Below, piece by piece: positions 34,066 through 45,908 of a stretch of DNA of 64,000 nucleotides; the first letter of the stretch is position 1; every line of letters starts with the position of its first letter. The notes beneath the pieces were generated by a model. The model searched no databases. It was not told the DNA's origin and saw nothing but the letters and a program-made list of their open reading frames with translations. The position numbers and the translations under genes are program-made. Origin of the DNA: Saccharum officinarum (lineage: Eukaryota > Streptophyta > Magnoliopsida > Poales > Poaceae); the NCBI GenBank assembly GCA_020631735.1, contig CM036170.1, positions 73,237,737 to 73,301,736 of the forward strand, read 5' to 3'.

Positions 34066-34114
34066 TAGCCTACCCCAACTTGCTTGGGACAAAAGGCTAT
34101 GCTGTTGTTGTTGT
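34066..34114 (+). mobile_element. 5'-truncated Au-like SINE (49 bp)
   Basis: TAGCCTACCCCAACTTGCTT, then GGGACAAAAGGCTATGCTG and a TTG repeat tail, resembles the 3' end of the grass Au SINE family. A perfect 18-bp duplication flanks it. This indicates LINE-driven insertion with 5' truncation. Confidence 0.75.
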
Positions 34115-34132
34115 ATAACAAGATCGAACAAT
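34115..34132. repeat. Target-site duplication of SINE fragment (right)
   Basis: Partner of 34048-34065. Confidence 0.9.
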
Positions 34133-34983
34133 CCATATAAAATTTGATGTCTCCAACAAGGTCCGGCTGATTGGCAATAGGAAGATGCTAGAATAGAAGT
34201 ACAAATTTATTTCAATCTTTCTTGATGGAACGACAAATCTTTGTGCTGCTCTGCAAGTGCTGCTAGAGAACAAGTAGATGCAAAAACAGTTAGCCAAAGG
34301 AAATGATTGCAAATCTCTTTATAACATGTGTTGTAATTTTAGAGCATAATCATGGTCTAGAGTTGATAAATGTTTCTTGCATATCATAAACATGGTAGTC
34401 TCATGTCTCATCCCTTAACCTATCACTCGTCTGGGCAAACACTGCTCTTGTTATACAGGACATTTCACCCCTTTTGGGCAATAGAGTTTTTAACTCAAAT
34501 ATGTGTTTATCATGCTGTTAAAAAAATGATAAGATCACGGCTATATTTCACACAACTTCAGCTCTATTGTCATTACTGAAACCTAGGGGTACTTAGGATG
34601 TCTGATTTGCCTGATAGTGAAGGAATAATATTTCACAGCTATATTTTACAGTTTCCTATAGTGTAGTGCATGTTTCTCTTTGTTAATAGTCAGTGACACC
34701 TCAACTTTCGCTGACATATTTAATATCCATACTTGAGCTATTTGACCATTTGGGATCTCTAATCATTCTAAATGATTCATGGCACATTGTTTGCTTCTAA
34801 GTGGAAAAGAAGAGAATGAAATACTGACGGAGGGAAACAATAGGCTTAGGCACCTAAATTTACTCTGATTTCTGATAGCTACCAAAGAGCAGCTTGTATG
34901 AAAGGATACCTGCACCCCTTGGGTGCCTTTTGGCCTCTTTCTCAGGAACACTTACAACCTATCTTGTAAGTGTTGTCATTCTA

Positions 34984-35840
34984 GAAGAAAGCAGTTTGCA
35001 AAAAATTATCTGCATGTTCCATGATGACCCATGGCAAGTTATCACGGACATAATGGGTAGCATCTTTGCCATTATGGCCATCAAACACCTAAACAGGAAT
35101 CAAAGCGGGTGAGAGAATAGAAACATAGGACATGGATTTTTTTTCATATTCCTGCAAGTGTGAAACTACAGGGAAGCAAATCTCTAACTCGTGATGCTAC
35201 AAGGGGTTAACACACACAAACTCCTAATTTAAGAAAAGGTACGGATTTTTTTGCTATGCTGGGCACATTCTAGCATGAGTGCATCAAAATTTACAATGAA
35301 GGTAGATATATAGCTTCATAAGAACCAAAAGCCATATGATTTCCTTGTTGAAGGAATTGGATATTTAAGAGTGGACAGGTAATTACCTCAGCAGGAGATT
35401 ACTTCCATCATTAGTTATAGCCAAAATTATTTCAGATCAGAGTGCACACATGGGCATCTTCCATGTAATCAAGACCTCCAATATTAGACCACTCCACTGA
35501 CCGGATGAACTGGACAAAGTTGTTCAGCTTAGTTTGCTTGAATCAACAGACACTGTGTTCTCACAAACTCTCCCCATCTGTCTGCACATTATCCAAAAAG
35601 GATTAGAGCCTAGCGAAAAAGATAAAAACAACACACACACACACAGAACTCATCCGACTCATCCTCATCCACTGTCTCCCAACATCAGCGTGATAGGTGT
35701 TGGGGTAGTACGCCGCAGGGCAGGTGCTGTGCGTGGAGCTTGTGCGATGCTTGGGGGGCGGTTCTTGCTGCCCATCGCCAGCGCCAGTGGAGCGGAGGCC
35801 GGCTCGGTGAGGGACACAGAGAATGGCAGTCGCTGCAACC
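34984..35840 (-). pseudogene. Protein phosphatase 2C fragment (captured, disabled)
   Basis: The possible first exon (about 35795-35680) reads MGSKNRPPSIAQAPR and ends ITLMLGDSG. The second exon-like segment (about 35560-35387) contains FVQFIRSVEWSNIGGLDYME then DAHVC, the classic start of the plant PP2C catalytic domain, with a frameshift before it and shifted frames after HVC. A third exon begins at 35088 after TTTAG with VFDGHNGKDATHYVRDNLPW. This is the metal-binding DGH motif with N in place of the second G of DGHGG, and it reaches an in-frame TAG at 34983-34981. PP2Cs are Mg/Mn-dependent Ser/Thr phosphatases. This copy lacks the later motifs and is broken, so no activity is expected. Its presence inside a Helitron suggests capture from a functional gene elsewhere. 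Confidence 0.75.
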
Positions 35841-35940
35841 NNNNNNNNNNNNNNNNNNNNNNNNNNNNNNNNNNNNNNNNNNNNNNNNNNNNNNNNNNNN
35901 NNNNNNNNNNNNNNNNNNNNNNNNNNNNNNNNNNNNNNNN
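35841..35940. other. Assembly gap (100 N)
   Basis: Exactly 100 N. The sequence type differs on each side (Helitron/PP2C left, Athila-like LTR right), so true distance and order are uncertain. Confidence 0.99.
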
Positions 35941-36698
35941 TGCTATTTACCTACGAATACACTCTATATGTCTAGGTCATGTGGTAGATCGGGATGTGAC
36001 ACTCTCGTTGAGTCATTTGTAGTCCACTCCCCGAGTATAGGTTGAGGAAGTAGGGTCTGGTTACGAAGGAAGGGAGAGGTTTCTGTACTCAAACTTTCCT
36101 AAGTAATGCCCCTTATGTGTGGATATAATAATGATCTTAGCTAGGATTACTAGGTGTAATTGTACTAATCATCGTATGCTTTGACTTGTAGTTAAGAATG
36201 ACTTAGAAATTATTCCTCTAATATTCTAACTTGACCATGCTATTGCTATAGATAGGAGTGCTCTAAGTGATTTACTTATTATAATGCTTGATCAATTCTT
36301 ACCATATACATCTTATTCAGTGACTTACCCCTATTATGGTAGTAGAGTGATTGGTTATGGTTTATTTCTCCATCAGTGTTATAAGTTATCAATACATGTC
36401 TAAAGCTACACCTTCCCTGTGGTAAAATATAAATACGATACCTGGTATACTCTTGGTGAAGTGCTACAATGGTGTAATTATCTGTCCCCTTGTAGAATCC
36501 TTTTAATTCATTATATTCTTTCTAGTCACATAAAATGATAAACATCTATTTAGTATTATTCTTGTAGTAATGCTAGTTAGTACTAACAAATATTTCTAGC
36601 ACCATCACTGGGGATGACAACCTAGTTTAGTAATGCTAGAGGTGTAGGTAATTAATAGGTGACTACTAAAACAAGTGAGGAGTTAATAAATACCAACA
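35941..36698 (+). repeat. Partial 5' LTR of Athila-like gypsy element (A1)
   Basis: Collinear with 42500-43279 and 44290-44842, and with the reverse of 46068-46800. Ends AATACCAACA just before the primer-binding site. The upstream half is lost in the gap. Confidence 0.85.
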
Positions 36699-36706
36699 AG
36701 CATTTC

Positions 36707-36723
36707 TGGCGCCGTTGCCGAGG
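36707..36723 (+). promoter_or_regulatory. Primer-binding site, tRNA-Asp type
   Basis: TGGCGCCGTTGCCGAGG matches 16 of 17 bases complementary to the 3' end of plant tRNA-Asp(GTC). Typical of Athila/Tat-clade elements. Confidence 0.85.
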
Positions 36724-36879
36724 ACGGTAGTTAGCACAGGAAGTATTGATAAACTTATATTAATTGATGTGATTGAAATAACCATTGACCTATACTCAAA
36801 CAAGCTTACCCTTGTTTTGTCTACTTGTGTATCTTATGCAGGGTAATGTATTATTGGTTTTAACCTACCGACAAACTTC

Positions 36880-38075
36880 ATTAACGATCCAGAAGCGCTA
36901 CTCAAGAGAACTAAGGCTAAACTTAAGAGAGTATCAGCTTTAGAGTCAGAGGACAATCGTATAAAGCGAAGCTTAACACTAGAATTTGAAGCTTTGGCTA
37001 ATAAGAGTCTTCATGAATTCTCTGCTCTAACTACAGTCAACATCCATACTAGACCTGAGGTCAATGATGGAGACAATGGATTCGAGCTCAAGCCTGCTCT
37101 CATCAACATGGTACAAGCCAGTCAGTTTTGTGGAAAGGCACATGAAGATGCAAGTGCATATCTCCAACACTTTTTGGAGATTTGTAGCACCTTCACTATC
37201 AAGGGAGTAACCAAGGATGCTATTTTACTCCACTTTTTCCGTTTTCACTCTTGGGGAAGGCAAAACAGTGGTTCTATGCCCACAAAGAAAGAGACACCAC
37301 ATGGAATAACTGCTCCACTGCCTTCCTAGCAAAGTTCTTTCCACAAGCAAGACCAATGCTCTGTGTGGGAGAATCTCAAGTTTTTAGCAACATCATGATG
37401 AATCTATCCCTACGGCATGGGAACACTTTCAAGACTACATATCAAAATGTCCTCATCATGTGATGGAGAATTGGCTACTCATGCAGACCTTTTACCACGA
37501 GTTGACCACTAGTACCCATGAGACAATGGATGCTGCTGCTGAGGTGATTTTCTATCACTTAACCTTAGAGATGCAACAACTCTTGTTGAAAAGATGGCCT
37601 CCAATCAAAGCTAGAATGAAGAATGTACTTAGCCTCGCAAAAGAGGAGGAGGAATGCATCAACTCAAGGAGGTGGACATGCTGTCTGCCAAGATGGACCT
37701 ACTGATGAAGAAGCTTGAGGACCGAGTTAGTGAGAAGAAAAAGTCATGCACATTCATGATTCCCGCATGACTTGTGAAGTGTGTGGTGACACTAGGCATT
37801 CAGGGAGCAACTATCCTAAAACTCAAGAGGATGTAAACTATATCAATAACAACAATTATCACCCTCAATAGAATCAAAGATGGAATCAACAACAGAGGCC
37901 AAACTACTAAGGTAACTTTTAAGGTAACAATTATAATAATTTCAATCAACCACCCTTGAGAGAATTAGTTGCTGGTCAATCAAGACTTATGGATCAGATG
38001 TCTAAGAAAATAGCTTCTAATGATAAAATCTTAGAGAACATAAGTACTAGAATGGATAGCTTTGCTTCTGCCTAA
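36880..38075 (+). pseudogene. gag: Athila-like gag with defective zinc knuckle
   Basis: The longest open part (36994-37329) has FELKPALINMVQASQFCGKA and the helical gag core (AYLQHFLEICSTFTIKGV). A frameshift near 37240 moves the reading to the 37251 frame (GKAKQWFYAHKERDTTWN), and another lies around 37440-37560. The nucleocapsid knuckle at 37773-37814 reads CEVCGDTRHSGSNY, so the fourth ligand Cys is Tyr. A later Asn/Gln-rich part is open to a stop after RMDSFASA. As encoded it cannot make full-length Gag. Confidence 0.8.
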
Positions 38076-38149
38076 AATGATAGAATCACAAATAGCTCAG
38101 CTGGCAACTGTTGTTCCTCCATGTGACAAAGGTAAGATTCCAGGGCAGC

Positions 38150-38425
38150 CAAAAGATTTAGAAACTGTAAATCTTATCGATATTTACAATGCAATTTTCT
38201 ACTACACTCAAAAGTCGGAGGGAAGGTGGATAAATTATTCACTCCTCGACAAGAAAGGTGATCCAGGGAGACCCGTCATCCCCATCTCCATTGGACCTCA
38301 CATCTTTAGGAAGCTATCTGTGACTTTGGAGTAAGTGTCAACATCATGCCTAAGGTAATTTATGATAAGATTCTAGGAGATCCTTTGTTATTCACAAATA
38401 TGCGTTTGCAGCTTACAAATTAGTC
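38150..38425 (+). pseudogene. Retropepsin-like segment 1 of Athila-like element
   Basis: RPVIPISIGPHIFRKLS is followed, after a one-base frame change, by CDFGVSVNIMPKVIYDKILG. The catalytic Asp is at 38322-38324 (DFGVS in place of the usual DxGA/S). It ends at a stop after MRLQLTN. It resembles the first half of an LTR-element aspartic protease. Confidence 0.65.
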
Positions 38426-38559
38426 ACTCTGCTACCCCAAAGGAATTCTAGAAGATGACATCATTCAAGTGGGACAATTATATGTTCCCATAGACTCTGT
38501 GGTTCTAGAAATAGGTGGAGATGAGAGGGCACCCATCATTTTGGTTGACCTTTCCTGAG

Positions 38560-39200
38560 CACCGTAAAGGCTATCATCTACGCAAACACCACCAAGATAT
38601 GTTTCACTATCAAGGATAAGAAGGAGAAGTTCTTGATCAAGGACCATATACTATATTCTCCCGCTCATCCACAGAAGACATACCTGCCCGAAGAGACAAC
38701 AACAGTGACCAAGAAGAAGAAGAGCAGAAGGAGGAAGAACAAGACCAGTCAGTCACTTAAAGAGACAATCAACATAATCAACACCATCCGATCGGAGTAC
38801 GACCACCTCCTCACTCCACCATTTCTTGCTAAGAAGGATGACCCTGGCGTACTGACGATCGAGTGTACCATTGGTCAGAAGATCTTCCACAAGACTTTCT
38901 ACGATGTTGGATCAGGTGTCAACATAATGTTAAAGATAACATATGAATATTTATTTGGTAACGAACCTTTGTACCTAACATATATACAGTTGTAGATGGC
39001 GAACCAATCAATCTAGTTTTTGGAGGGCATAGAAAAAGATATAATAGTCAAGATTCAAGATCACTACGTTCCCGTTGACTTCATGGTCCTGAACATGGTG
39101 GAAGAAGATGATTCAACTATCATTATGGAAAGACTGTTCCTCAACACTACCAATGCAGTCATCTACGTTGGATCTGGATAAATCCACTTTCAGTTCCCAG
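38560..39200 (+). pseudogene. Retropepsin-like segment 2 of Athila-like element
   Basis: GVLTIECTIGQKIFHKTFYD leads to DVGSGVNIM (catalytic Asp codon 38903-38905). After a stop and frame changes, the C-terminal protease motif follows (IIMERLFLNTTNAVIYV, 39112-39165). Together they make one almost complete retropepsin. A Lys/Arg-rich linker precedes it (KKKKSRRRKNK). It is the second such motif within 600 bp. Confidence 0.65.
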
Positions 39201-41667
39201 GAGAAAAGGTACGCTGTTGTTTTAATAATTATACTACTTATGAGTAGCCGAAGAAGACCCGCTCCCGGAGGAGGAGATGTCAATCATCCCACCGTCAAGA
39301 GGATCAACTCCCTAGGAATGGATAGGGGGATTATGAAGGAGAAGTTGAGAAGGACATGTGCCAATCCCGATTGAATGAATGGAATGATGAAGAGCCTGAA
39401 GCACCCACCAAAGACGAAGCCACTCCACCAACATCAAGCCCATAGATTAAATAGGTATGGAAAGAGAAGATAACATCATCACCATCACAAGAGGAGCAGT
39501 CATCTGAGTTTCCATCACTGAGACCAGATGATGCACCTAAAAAGTAAATACTCTCTCCTACCTAGTCCTGTCCGAAGGACTTTAAAAATCTAAACCCTTG
39601 TCGTGAGGTAATATCTGTAGTTATCCATATTTACTTTCTGCATTTACATTGCATTAGAGAAAAGAGAAAAATGAAGATTACTTTATTGCATATCATCATT
39701 GCTACATATTAGAAAAGAGAGAGAAGAGAGTTCCTTTACTACATTTCATCATTGCATCATATTAAATCCTAAGCCCCATATAAGTAGGTCTACGGTGTGT
39801 AAAAGCCCATGGAAATATTCACTATGGTGGCATAAAAATAAAAATTATCATGTATACATATTTCCTTTCTGCATTATAAAAATAAAAATTTAAAAATATT
39901 TTAAATAGACCTCCTGCTAAAATTTTGCCACTAAAAATTTGTCTAAACTCATAAGGAGAACAAATTCTTATATGGCCGACCGCTAACCCTTATTCCTAAT
40001 CCAAGCCTCGAGTTTTTGGTATTCCTATTGGATTATTTTGCAGGATGGTACAAATGATCAAGAGTAAAGTCACTCGACTGTAGACATCTCATTCTACTCA
40101 TAGGTGAGAAGGATATCCGCCGACAAGCCATGCTATAAGAAGGATCACTTAACATTCAACAACCAACCATGACAACATCTAGCTTAGGGGAGGAGCATCT
40201 CCCATGTATCTAGCTAAGTATTTCTTCCTTTTTAGTTTTCTCGAGTTTACTATATGTTTGCTAAAGAAATAAAAAGATGCATAACAAACCAAAACAAAAT
40301 AAAATTTATCCTAGTAAGTTATATCGATATAGTAAGGTGTGATTTAAAAACTTTGAAAGCAAAATAAAAAGTGTGTTTAGTTTTCTATTCTTTAGAGTTA
40401 AATAAATAATGGAGTCTAGGTAAGCTCTTGCAATAGAAATGATGAACAGTTGCTCTATCGTAATTCCTTTCAAGTACCTAGTTTTTAGCCTTGAATTCTC
40501 CCGAGTTTTGGATATGACTGATTTGATATAAAAATTTACTCTAAACTTGAAACTTGTAGGTAGCATATGCTTGATCTAAGTCTAGGTAGTTGATGGATAT
40601 GATATAAGAAAGTTTGAGCTGTTGTTTATCTTGTTCCTAGCGATACTAGAGTTCTAGAGATTTATGTTTTGAAAACATAAAATCTTTCATGATGAGCCCC
40701 TGTATGACAAAGCTTGAATTTCTACCAGAGCCATATATGATACTTAGACTAGGAAAACCTTTCACTCATACATATTGCTTGCTATTGCATTGAGTTCAGT
40801 CAAGCTTTGTTGATGCCTTATGAGAGATTTGTCATGCCCTTAAAATCAAGATCACGTACACACCATCCACATGCCATTCCATCAAGATCCACTCAAAAAT
40901 GTTTTACTCTTACACTGGGAGTAAACACTAAAAATATACCCTATAGGATATACCCCAAATAAATACTCCAATTTCTTGTTGTTATCTCTCAAAAGTTTTG
41001 TTGCGGAGAAGAGGCATGTGGCTATGAAAAAGTTATTCATAAAAAAGAAAGAGTACTAAAAAATGGACAAGTGTCCGAATTATTAAAACAATGGGTACTC
41101 CAATGCCTGCCGAAAAAAGAAAAAGAGATGAATAAGATAGCCCATGTTTTCTTGCAAAGTTATTTCCAAGTTTTGAAAGAGAGAATGTTTTCAAGGAGTA
41201 AAGTAGAATTAGGTTAGCCACCATAAATATCCCCCATATACATGATTTGATTGTATGACTTAACTCTCTTTGGATTCGAGGTTTGACTTTACAACATATG
41301 TGTTGCAAGTATGCTCTTTCATGTTTTCTCCATTCCTATAGCTCCACTATAAACCTTAGTTATAGGAAGAGAAAGGCATAACATCATCATTGCCTTGGAG
41401 AGGATCCACAAATACCACATATATTAAGGGATTTGAGAGTGTCATATAATGAAAGCTCTAAGTTTTATTTTGAAAACATACAAAAACTCTGGAATAATGG
41501 TTGAGCAAAGACTTGAGACATAGTGCTTGACTTGATTGTTCTGTCTTTTAATTGCTCAAAACCCAAGTGAAGGCTAAGAAGCTCCATAGTTGAAGGTAAT
41601 ATGGGTGAGTTTGAAGGTAAGATTAGTTTATTCTAATCCGGAGGAGATTTTTTGTTTGAACGCATGT
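39201..41667. other. Non-coding 3' section of the Athila-like internal region
   Basis: AT-rich, with no frames that resemble RT, integrase or envelope. It ends near GGAGGAGATT, a poor polypurine tract, before the LTR at 41668. Confidence 0.6.
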
Positions 41668-43279
41668 TGTTGATGGTGGATAACGTCAACAATTTATAGT
41701 TGAATAAACATGAGAAATGGTATAAATGAGAGAATATACATATGTCTAAGGTTTAAACTGACAAATTTCATGAGTTTTGGTAAATCTCTATTCTTTGTAG
41801 GATTATTCTAGAAAACCACCAAGAGGGACCTATTCGTCAAAGGAAAATTCAGAATTAAAATACGACATATACGCGATAAGACTCTAGAAGATATGAGAAG
41901 ACACTAGAACGAAGCAGGAGGCAAAGGGCTGCTAAGTGGGGCCAGCCGGCCTCACCTGCAGGCCTCTCGCCCCCCTAGGGGATTCCTCCATGAGCTTCTA
42001 GAGTATTCTTCCACCGCCTCCAAAGAAGCATCTCAGTCGTACCTCAAGTCGGTTTGATCCAAGGGCTCATGTTGGATCCCCTTAGCTATATAAGGAGACC
42101 CTAGCCCCCTGAAGGCATCAAGTTGTCAAGTCATTTGGAGATCAAGCCATCTAGAGCAGAAACCCTAATTCCTCAAAGTTCCTCTAGTTCTAGAGCTTTA
42201 GCTTGTTAGATTAGGTCTAGAGGGAGGCAAGCAGATTACAAGCTTGGATTCATGACGTTGGCAAGAGCGTAGTCCGGTATAATTCTTTGTACCCCTCTCT
42301 TATTGTATTCTCCACCATTTTTTGTGTGCTTGCTACAATGTTTATGTCAACATTAATCTTCATCTTTTATATGTTCTTGATTGCAATGTTCATTGTTTAC
42401 TTTGGTTATATGTCTAGTATAGTTAGTTTATTATTAAGTTCATACATATGTTCGTATAGCGTCCATCCTAATATGCAGGATCCATGGGTGGGTGGTAGGC
42501 ATTATGTAAGCGTGGTGCTTAGATATTTTTTATCTGCAAATGCCCCCTACACGCCGGGAAGTGTGGTAGATCACGGGTGTGACAGGCCTGTTGAGTCCTA
42601 TATAGTCCATCCCCCGTGTATAGGACTTGTAGAACCTAGTCTCGAAGGAGGGGAGGACTATGTTTCCGATCCTCCCTAGTTGATGTTCCTTATGTGTGGA
42701 TGCGATAGTAACATTAATGATGACTACTAGATGTAATTGCACTAATTGAAGCATTCATTGACTTGTAGTTATAGAATGACTTAGAAATTATTCCTCTAAT
42801 ATTCTGATTGGACTAATGCAATTGCCATAGTTAGAGTGCTTTAAGTAATTTATTTATTTATCAAGATGCTTGATTGGTACTTATCATATATATCTATATT
42901 TATCTTGTGACTTACCCTTGTTTTGAGTAGAGCATGTGATATTGCTCTCGTGCATAATCATAAATTATCAATACTACATGCATAGTCATACCTTCCCGGT
43001 GGTAAAATTATAAATCAACAACCGGTAATACTCTAGGTAAAATGCTAAAATGGTATAATTATCTGTCCGCTTGCAGAATTCTTTTTATTCATATCTTTAG
43101 ATTCTTTATAGTCACATGAAATAATAGATTTATGTTTAGTGTTATTCTTGTAGTAATGCTAGATAGTACCAACAAACATTTCTAGTTTCATCACTAGGGA
43201 TGACAACCTAGTTTAATATTAGAGATGTAGATAATTATAGGTGGCTACTGTAAAAGTGACAAGTTAATAATTACCATAC
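41668..43279 (+). repeat. Second LTR of the Athila-like cluster
   Basis: Starts TGTTGATGGTGGATAACGTC and ends near AATTACCATA. It matches the solo LTR at 46068-47647 over its length. TATA box at 42087. A decayed PBS follows it, so it also serves as the 5' LTR of a second, collapsed element. Confidence 0.8.
42087..42093 (+). promoter_or_regulatory. TATA box in second Athila-like LTR
   Basis: TATATAA in GCTATATAAGGAGACCC, a context conserved in the third LTR and, as GGCTATATAAG, in the minus-strand solo LTR. Confidence 0.65.
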
Positions 43280-43452
43280 CATTTCTAGTGTCATTGCTAA
43301 GAGTAGGATTAATTCTATTTTTAGTAGTGGTGCTAAGAAATACCAACATATGTGTACTTTTGAGGCGTGAAAGCATATAAGCAACTCCTGATCAAAATTT
43401 GCTGAGTTTGGCTTTGCTAAGGGACTAGCAAAGGTTAAGCTCGGGGGAGCTT
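43280..43452 (+). mobile_element. Collapsed internal region between second and third LTR
   Basis: Only 173 bp: a decayed PBS (TAGTGTCATTGCTAAGAG) aligned with TGGCGCCGTTGCCGAGGA, a short unrelated stretch, then the polypurine tract CTCGGGGGAGC right before the next LTR. All coding sequence is deleted. Confidence 0.7.
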
Positions 43453-44842
43453 GTTCATGGTAGTTATCTACCATATTAAACCGTCAACATAACTTGAATA
43501 AATGCTTGAAATGAATCACCAATAGAAACTTAGGGGTTTAAACAGACAATTTTCATAAGTTTTGGTGAATCTATATTTTCTGCAGGGTATATCCAGAAAA
43601 CCGAAATTGGGCATCAAAACGTCAAAAGGAATTAAACTTAACCGCGATGAAAACTATTCTAGAAGACTCCAGAGGATTCTAGGAGGCAACCCCCCGAGGC
43701 AGAGCCTGAGAAGCCGCTAGGCGGGACCGGCTGGCCCTACCCTGGTGCCGCCTGACCCCTGGCAGCAGCCCCTGCCTGTCAGCTTCTGGAATGTTCCTCC
43801 GCCGCCTCCCTAGACTACATCTATGTCGTCTTTCAAGTCGGTTTGATCAAGGGCTCATGTTGGACCCTCTGGGCTATATAAGGAGACCCTAGCCCCCCTG
43901 AGGCATTAAGTGATTTGAGATCAAGTCATCCGGAGCCAGAAACCCTAATATCCTCTAAGCTCCTCTAGTTTCTAGGGCATAGCTAGTTAGGCTAGGTCTA
44001 GAGGGAGGCAAACAGATCTTCATTTGGATTCCCGACATTGTCTAGAGCTTGGTTCCGTATAATTCTAGTACCCCTCTCATTGTATCTCTATTATTTTTAT
44101 ATGCTTTGGTACAATTGTCAAGACAATATAGTATTCATCTTATTCATGTTCTTGGTTGCAATGTTCATCGTCTACTTTGATTATATGCTTAGTATAGTTA
44201 GTTTATCATTGTGTTTATGCATAAGTTCGTATAGCATTCACCCTAATAAGGTACCATGGGTGGGTGGTAGAGATCATGTAAGCGTGGTGCTTATATGCTA
44301 TTTATCTGTGAATACACTCTATATTCTAGGTCATGTGGTAGATCGCGAATGTGACACTCCCATTGAGTCCTTTGTAGTCCACTCCCCGAGTATAGGTTGA
44401 GGAAGTAGGGTCTGGTTATGAAGGAAGGAAGAGGTTTCTATACTCAAACTTCCCTAAGTAATGCCCTTATGTGTGGATATAATAATGATCTTAGCTAGGA
44501 TTACTAGGTGTAATTGCACTAATCATCATATGCTTTGACTTGTAGTTAAGAATGACTTAGGAATTATTCCTCTAATATTCTAACTTGACCATACTGTTGC
44601 TATAGATAGGAGTGATCTGAGTGATTTACTTATTATAATGTTTGATCAATGCTTACCATATACATCTTATTTAGTGGCTTACCCCTGTTATAAGTAGAGT
44701 GATTGGTTATGGTTTATTTCTCCATCAATGTTATAAGAGTTCAATACATGTCCAAAGTTACACCTTCCCTGTAGTAAAAATATAAATACGATACCTAGTA
44801 TACTCTCGGGTGAAGTGTTACAATGGTATAATTATCTGTCCG
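43453..44842 (+). repeat. Third LTR of Athila-like cluster, truncated by Tat insertion
   Basis: Starts TGTTCATGGTAGTTATC after a clean polypurine tract. It follows the other LTRs until ATTATCTGTCCG, where the Tat element LTR begins. The remaining roughly 200 bp should lie beyond the Tat element. Confidence 0.82.
43875..43881 (+). promoter_or_regulatory. TATA box in third Athila-like LTR
   Basis: TATATAA in GGGCTATATAAGGAGACCC. Confidence 0.65.
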
Positions 44843-45907
44843 TGTCGGGTATCAAAATAATAGGGTACCCAACAGATGGTAAAATACGGCACCATGTATG
44901 TTCGCTAAACTCCATCGTAGGGGCCCTAGTAAAACCGACCCGCCAAATGCGCTGACAACATGTCAGTTGCTCGAGGCATGAAAGTCAACCTCCATCCTGC
45001 CGAGCCTTACGGAAAGGTCTCGGGCGAGATAGGAGCCTCAGGTGGCATTTTTCGCCTCGTCCGAGCCCCTATGATGTCATCAAAGCGCCCGACCCCCTCG
45101 ACATACTTCCACCTTGCCTGAGGGAAATGTGGAGCCCTCTGGCAAGACGGGGTGCCACGGGGCCCCCCAACCATGGCACCTACTCCCGCCGATGGGACGG
45201 ACATGACCGTGCACAGCCAACAGGAGCACAGGAACCACGCCCTGACCCAACATGACCCCGGTCATTCCACCATGATGACATCCATACCTCTACAGCGACG
45301 GGGGTAACGGCAACTATACCACTTAACTCTCTCTATGCAAATCCGAGCGCCCGTACCGCCCATCCTCGACGGCACAGAGGCACACAAGACGAAGTGTGTA
45401 GCACCAGCGGACGAAGAGGCCAAAAGATCAATGCTTGTTGCATCTCTGCGCTATAGGGGAAACTACTCCCACCAGATAAGGAGGAAGACGGCCGCACCCG
45501 AGGCCACCTTTTTTTGTTTTTCCCTTTCATATTTTCCCCATTTCATCTTTTTTAACATGAATGTAACCTGAGCCCTCTCCTTAGAAACTGTAAAAGGGGA
45601 GGCAGGGACGGACAAACGAAGGGATGAAGGAACAAACACACACACCTCGCTAGAACATCAACACACACACACCACCCCTCAAAAGAGACCTGGGATTTGC
45701 TTCCTCTCTCGAAAGCCTGTAACCCCTACTACAAGCGCTTCGGTGCAAGGCAACACGAGCAGCAGCCGAATCCACTGGACGTAGGGCTGATCTTGCCCGA
45801 ACTAGTATACACCCTTATGTCCGCTTTACACACCATTCGGGCCTAGATGCGCAGATACAAATTCACTCTTCACTCTATTTAGACCCCTGGTTTTCTAGAC
45901 ACCGACA
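44843..45907 (+). repeat. 5' LTR of Tat-lineage element (1065 bp)
   Basis: Starts TGTCGGGTATCAAAATAATA exactly where the Athila-like LTR breaks. Ends TAGACACCGACA before the PBS. ORFs within it are chance frames. Confidence 0.85.
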
Positions 45908-45908
45908 G

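Larger units (their letters stand above)
33170..35840 (-). mobile_element. Second Helitron, 3' end in O-FucT intron 7; 5' end in or beyond the gap
   Basis: The minus strand reads GCAAAGCACGGGCATCTG, then CTAG at 33173-33170, followed by host T. This is very like the 3' end of Helitron 1 (shared GCACGGG, then CTGCTAG), although the stem is less perfect. Minus-strand PP2C exons with introns lie inside, as expected for host gene capture by Helitrons. The right boundary cannot be placed. A minus-strand exon-like piece at about 33610-33690 (ALESGPAGALIQEAEDTDF) is of unknown origin. Confidence 0.6.
36699..41667 (+). mobile_element. Internal region of non-autonomous Athila-like element
   Basis: Contains a PBS, a degenerate gag and two retropepsin-like segments, then about 2 kb of non-coding sequence. 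No RT, RNase H, integrase or envelope-like frame could be found on either strand. Confidence 0.8.

Noticed and set aside
35628..35646. CA microsatellite, also 45639-45673
   Set aside because: Very short dinucleotide runs with no functional context.
41033..41308. Hydrophobic minus-strand ORF as an envelope-like protein
   Set aside because: AT-rich, short, wrong strand for the element, with no signal or fusion-like features.
42287..42679. 130-aa ORF in the Athila-like LTR
   Set aside because: Frame inside an LTR downstream of the TATA box. Its equivalents in the other LTR copies carry different frames and stops.
45007..45571. ORFs in the Tat LTR
   Set aside because: Lie within LTR sequence on both strands and match no protein family.
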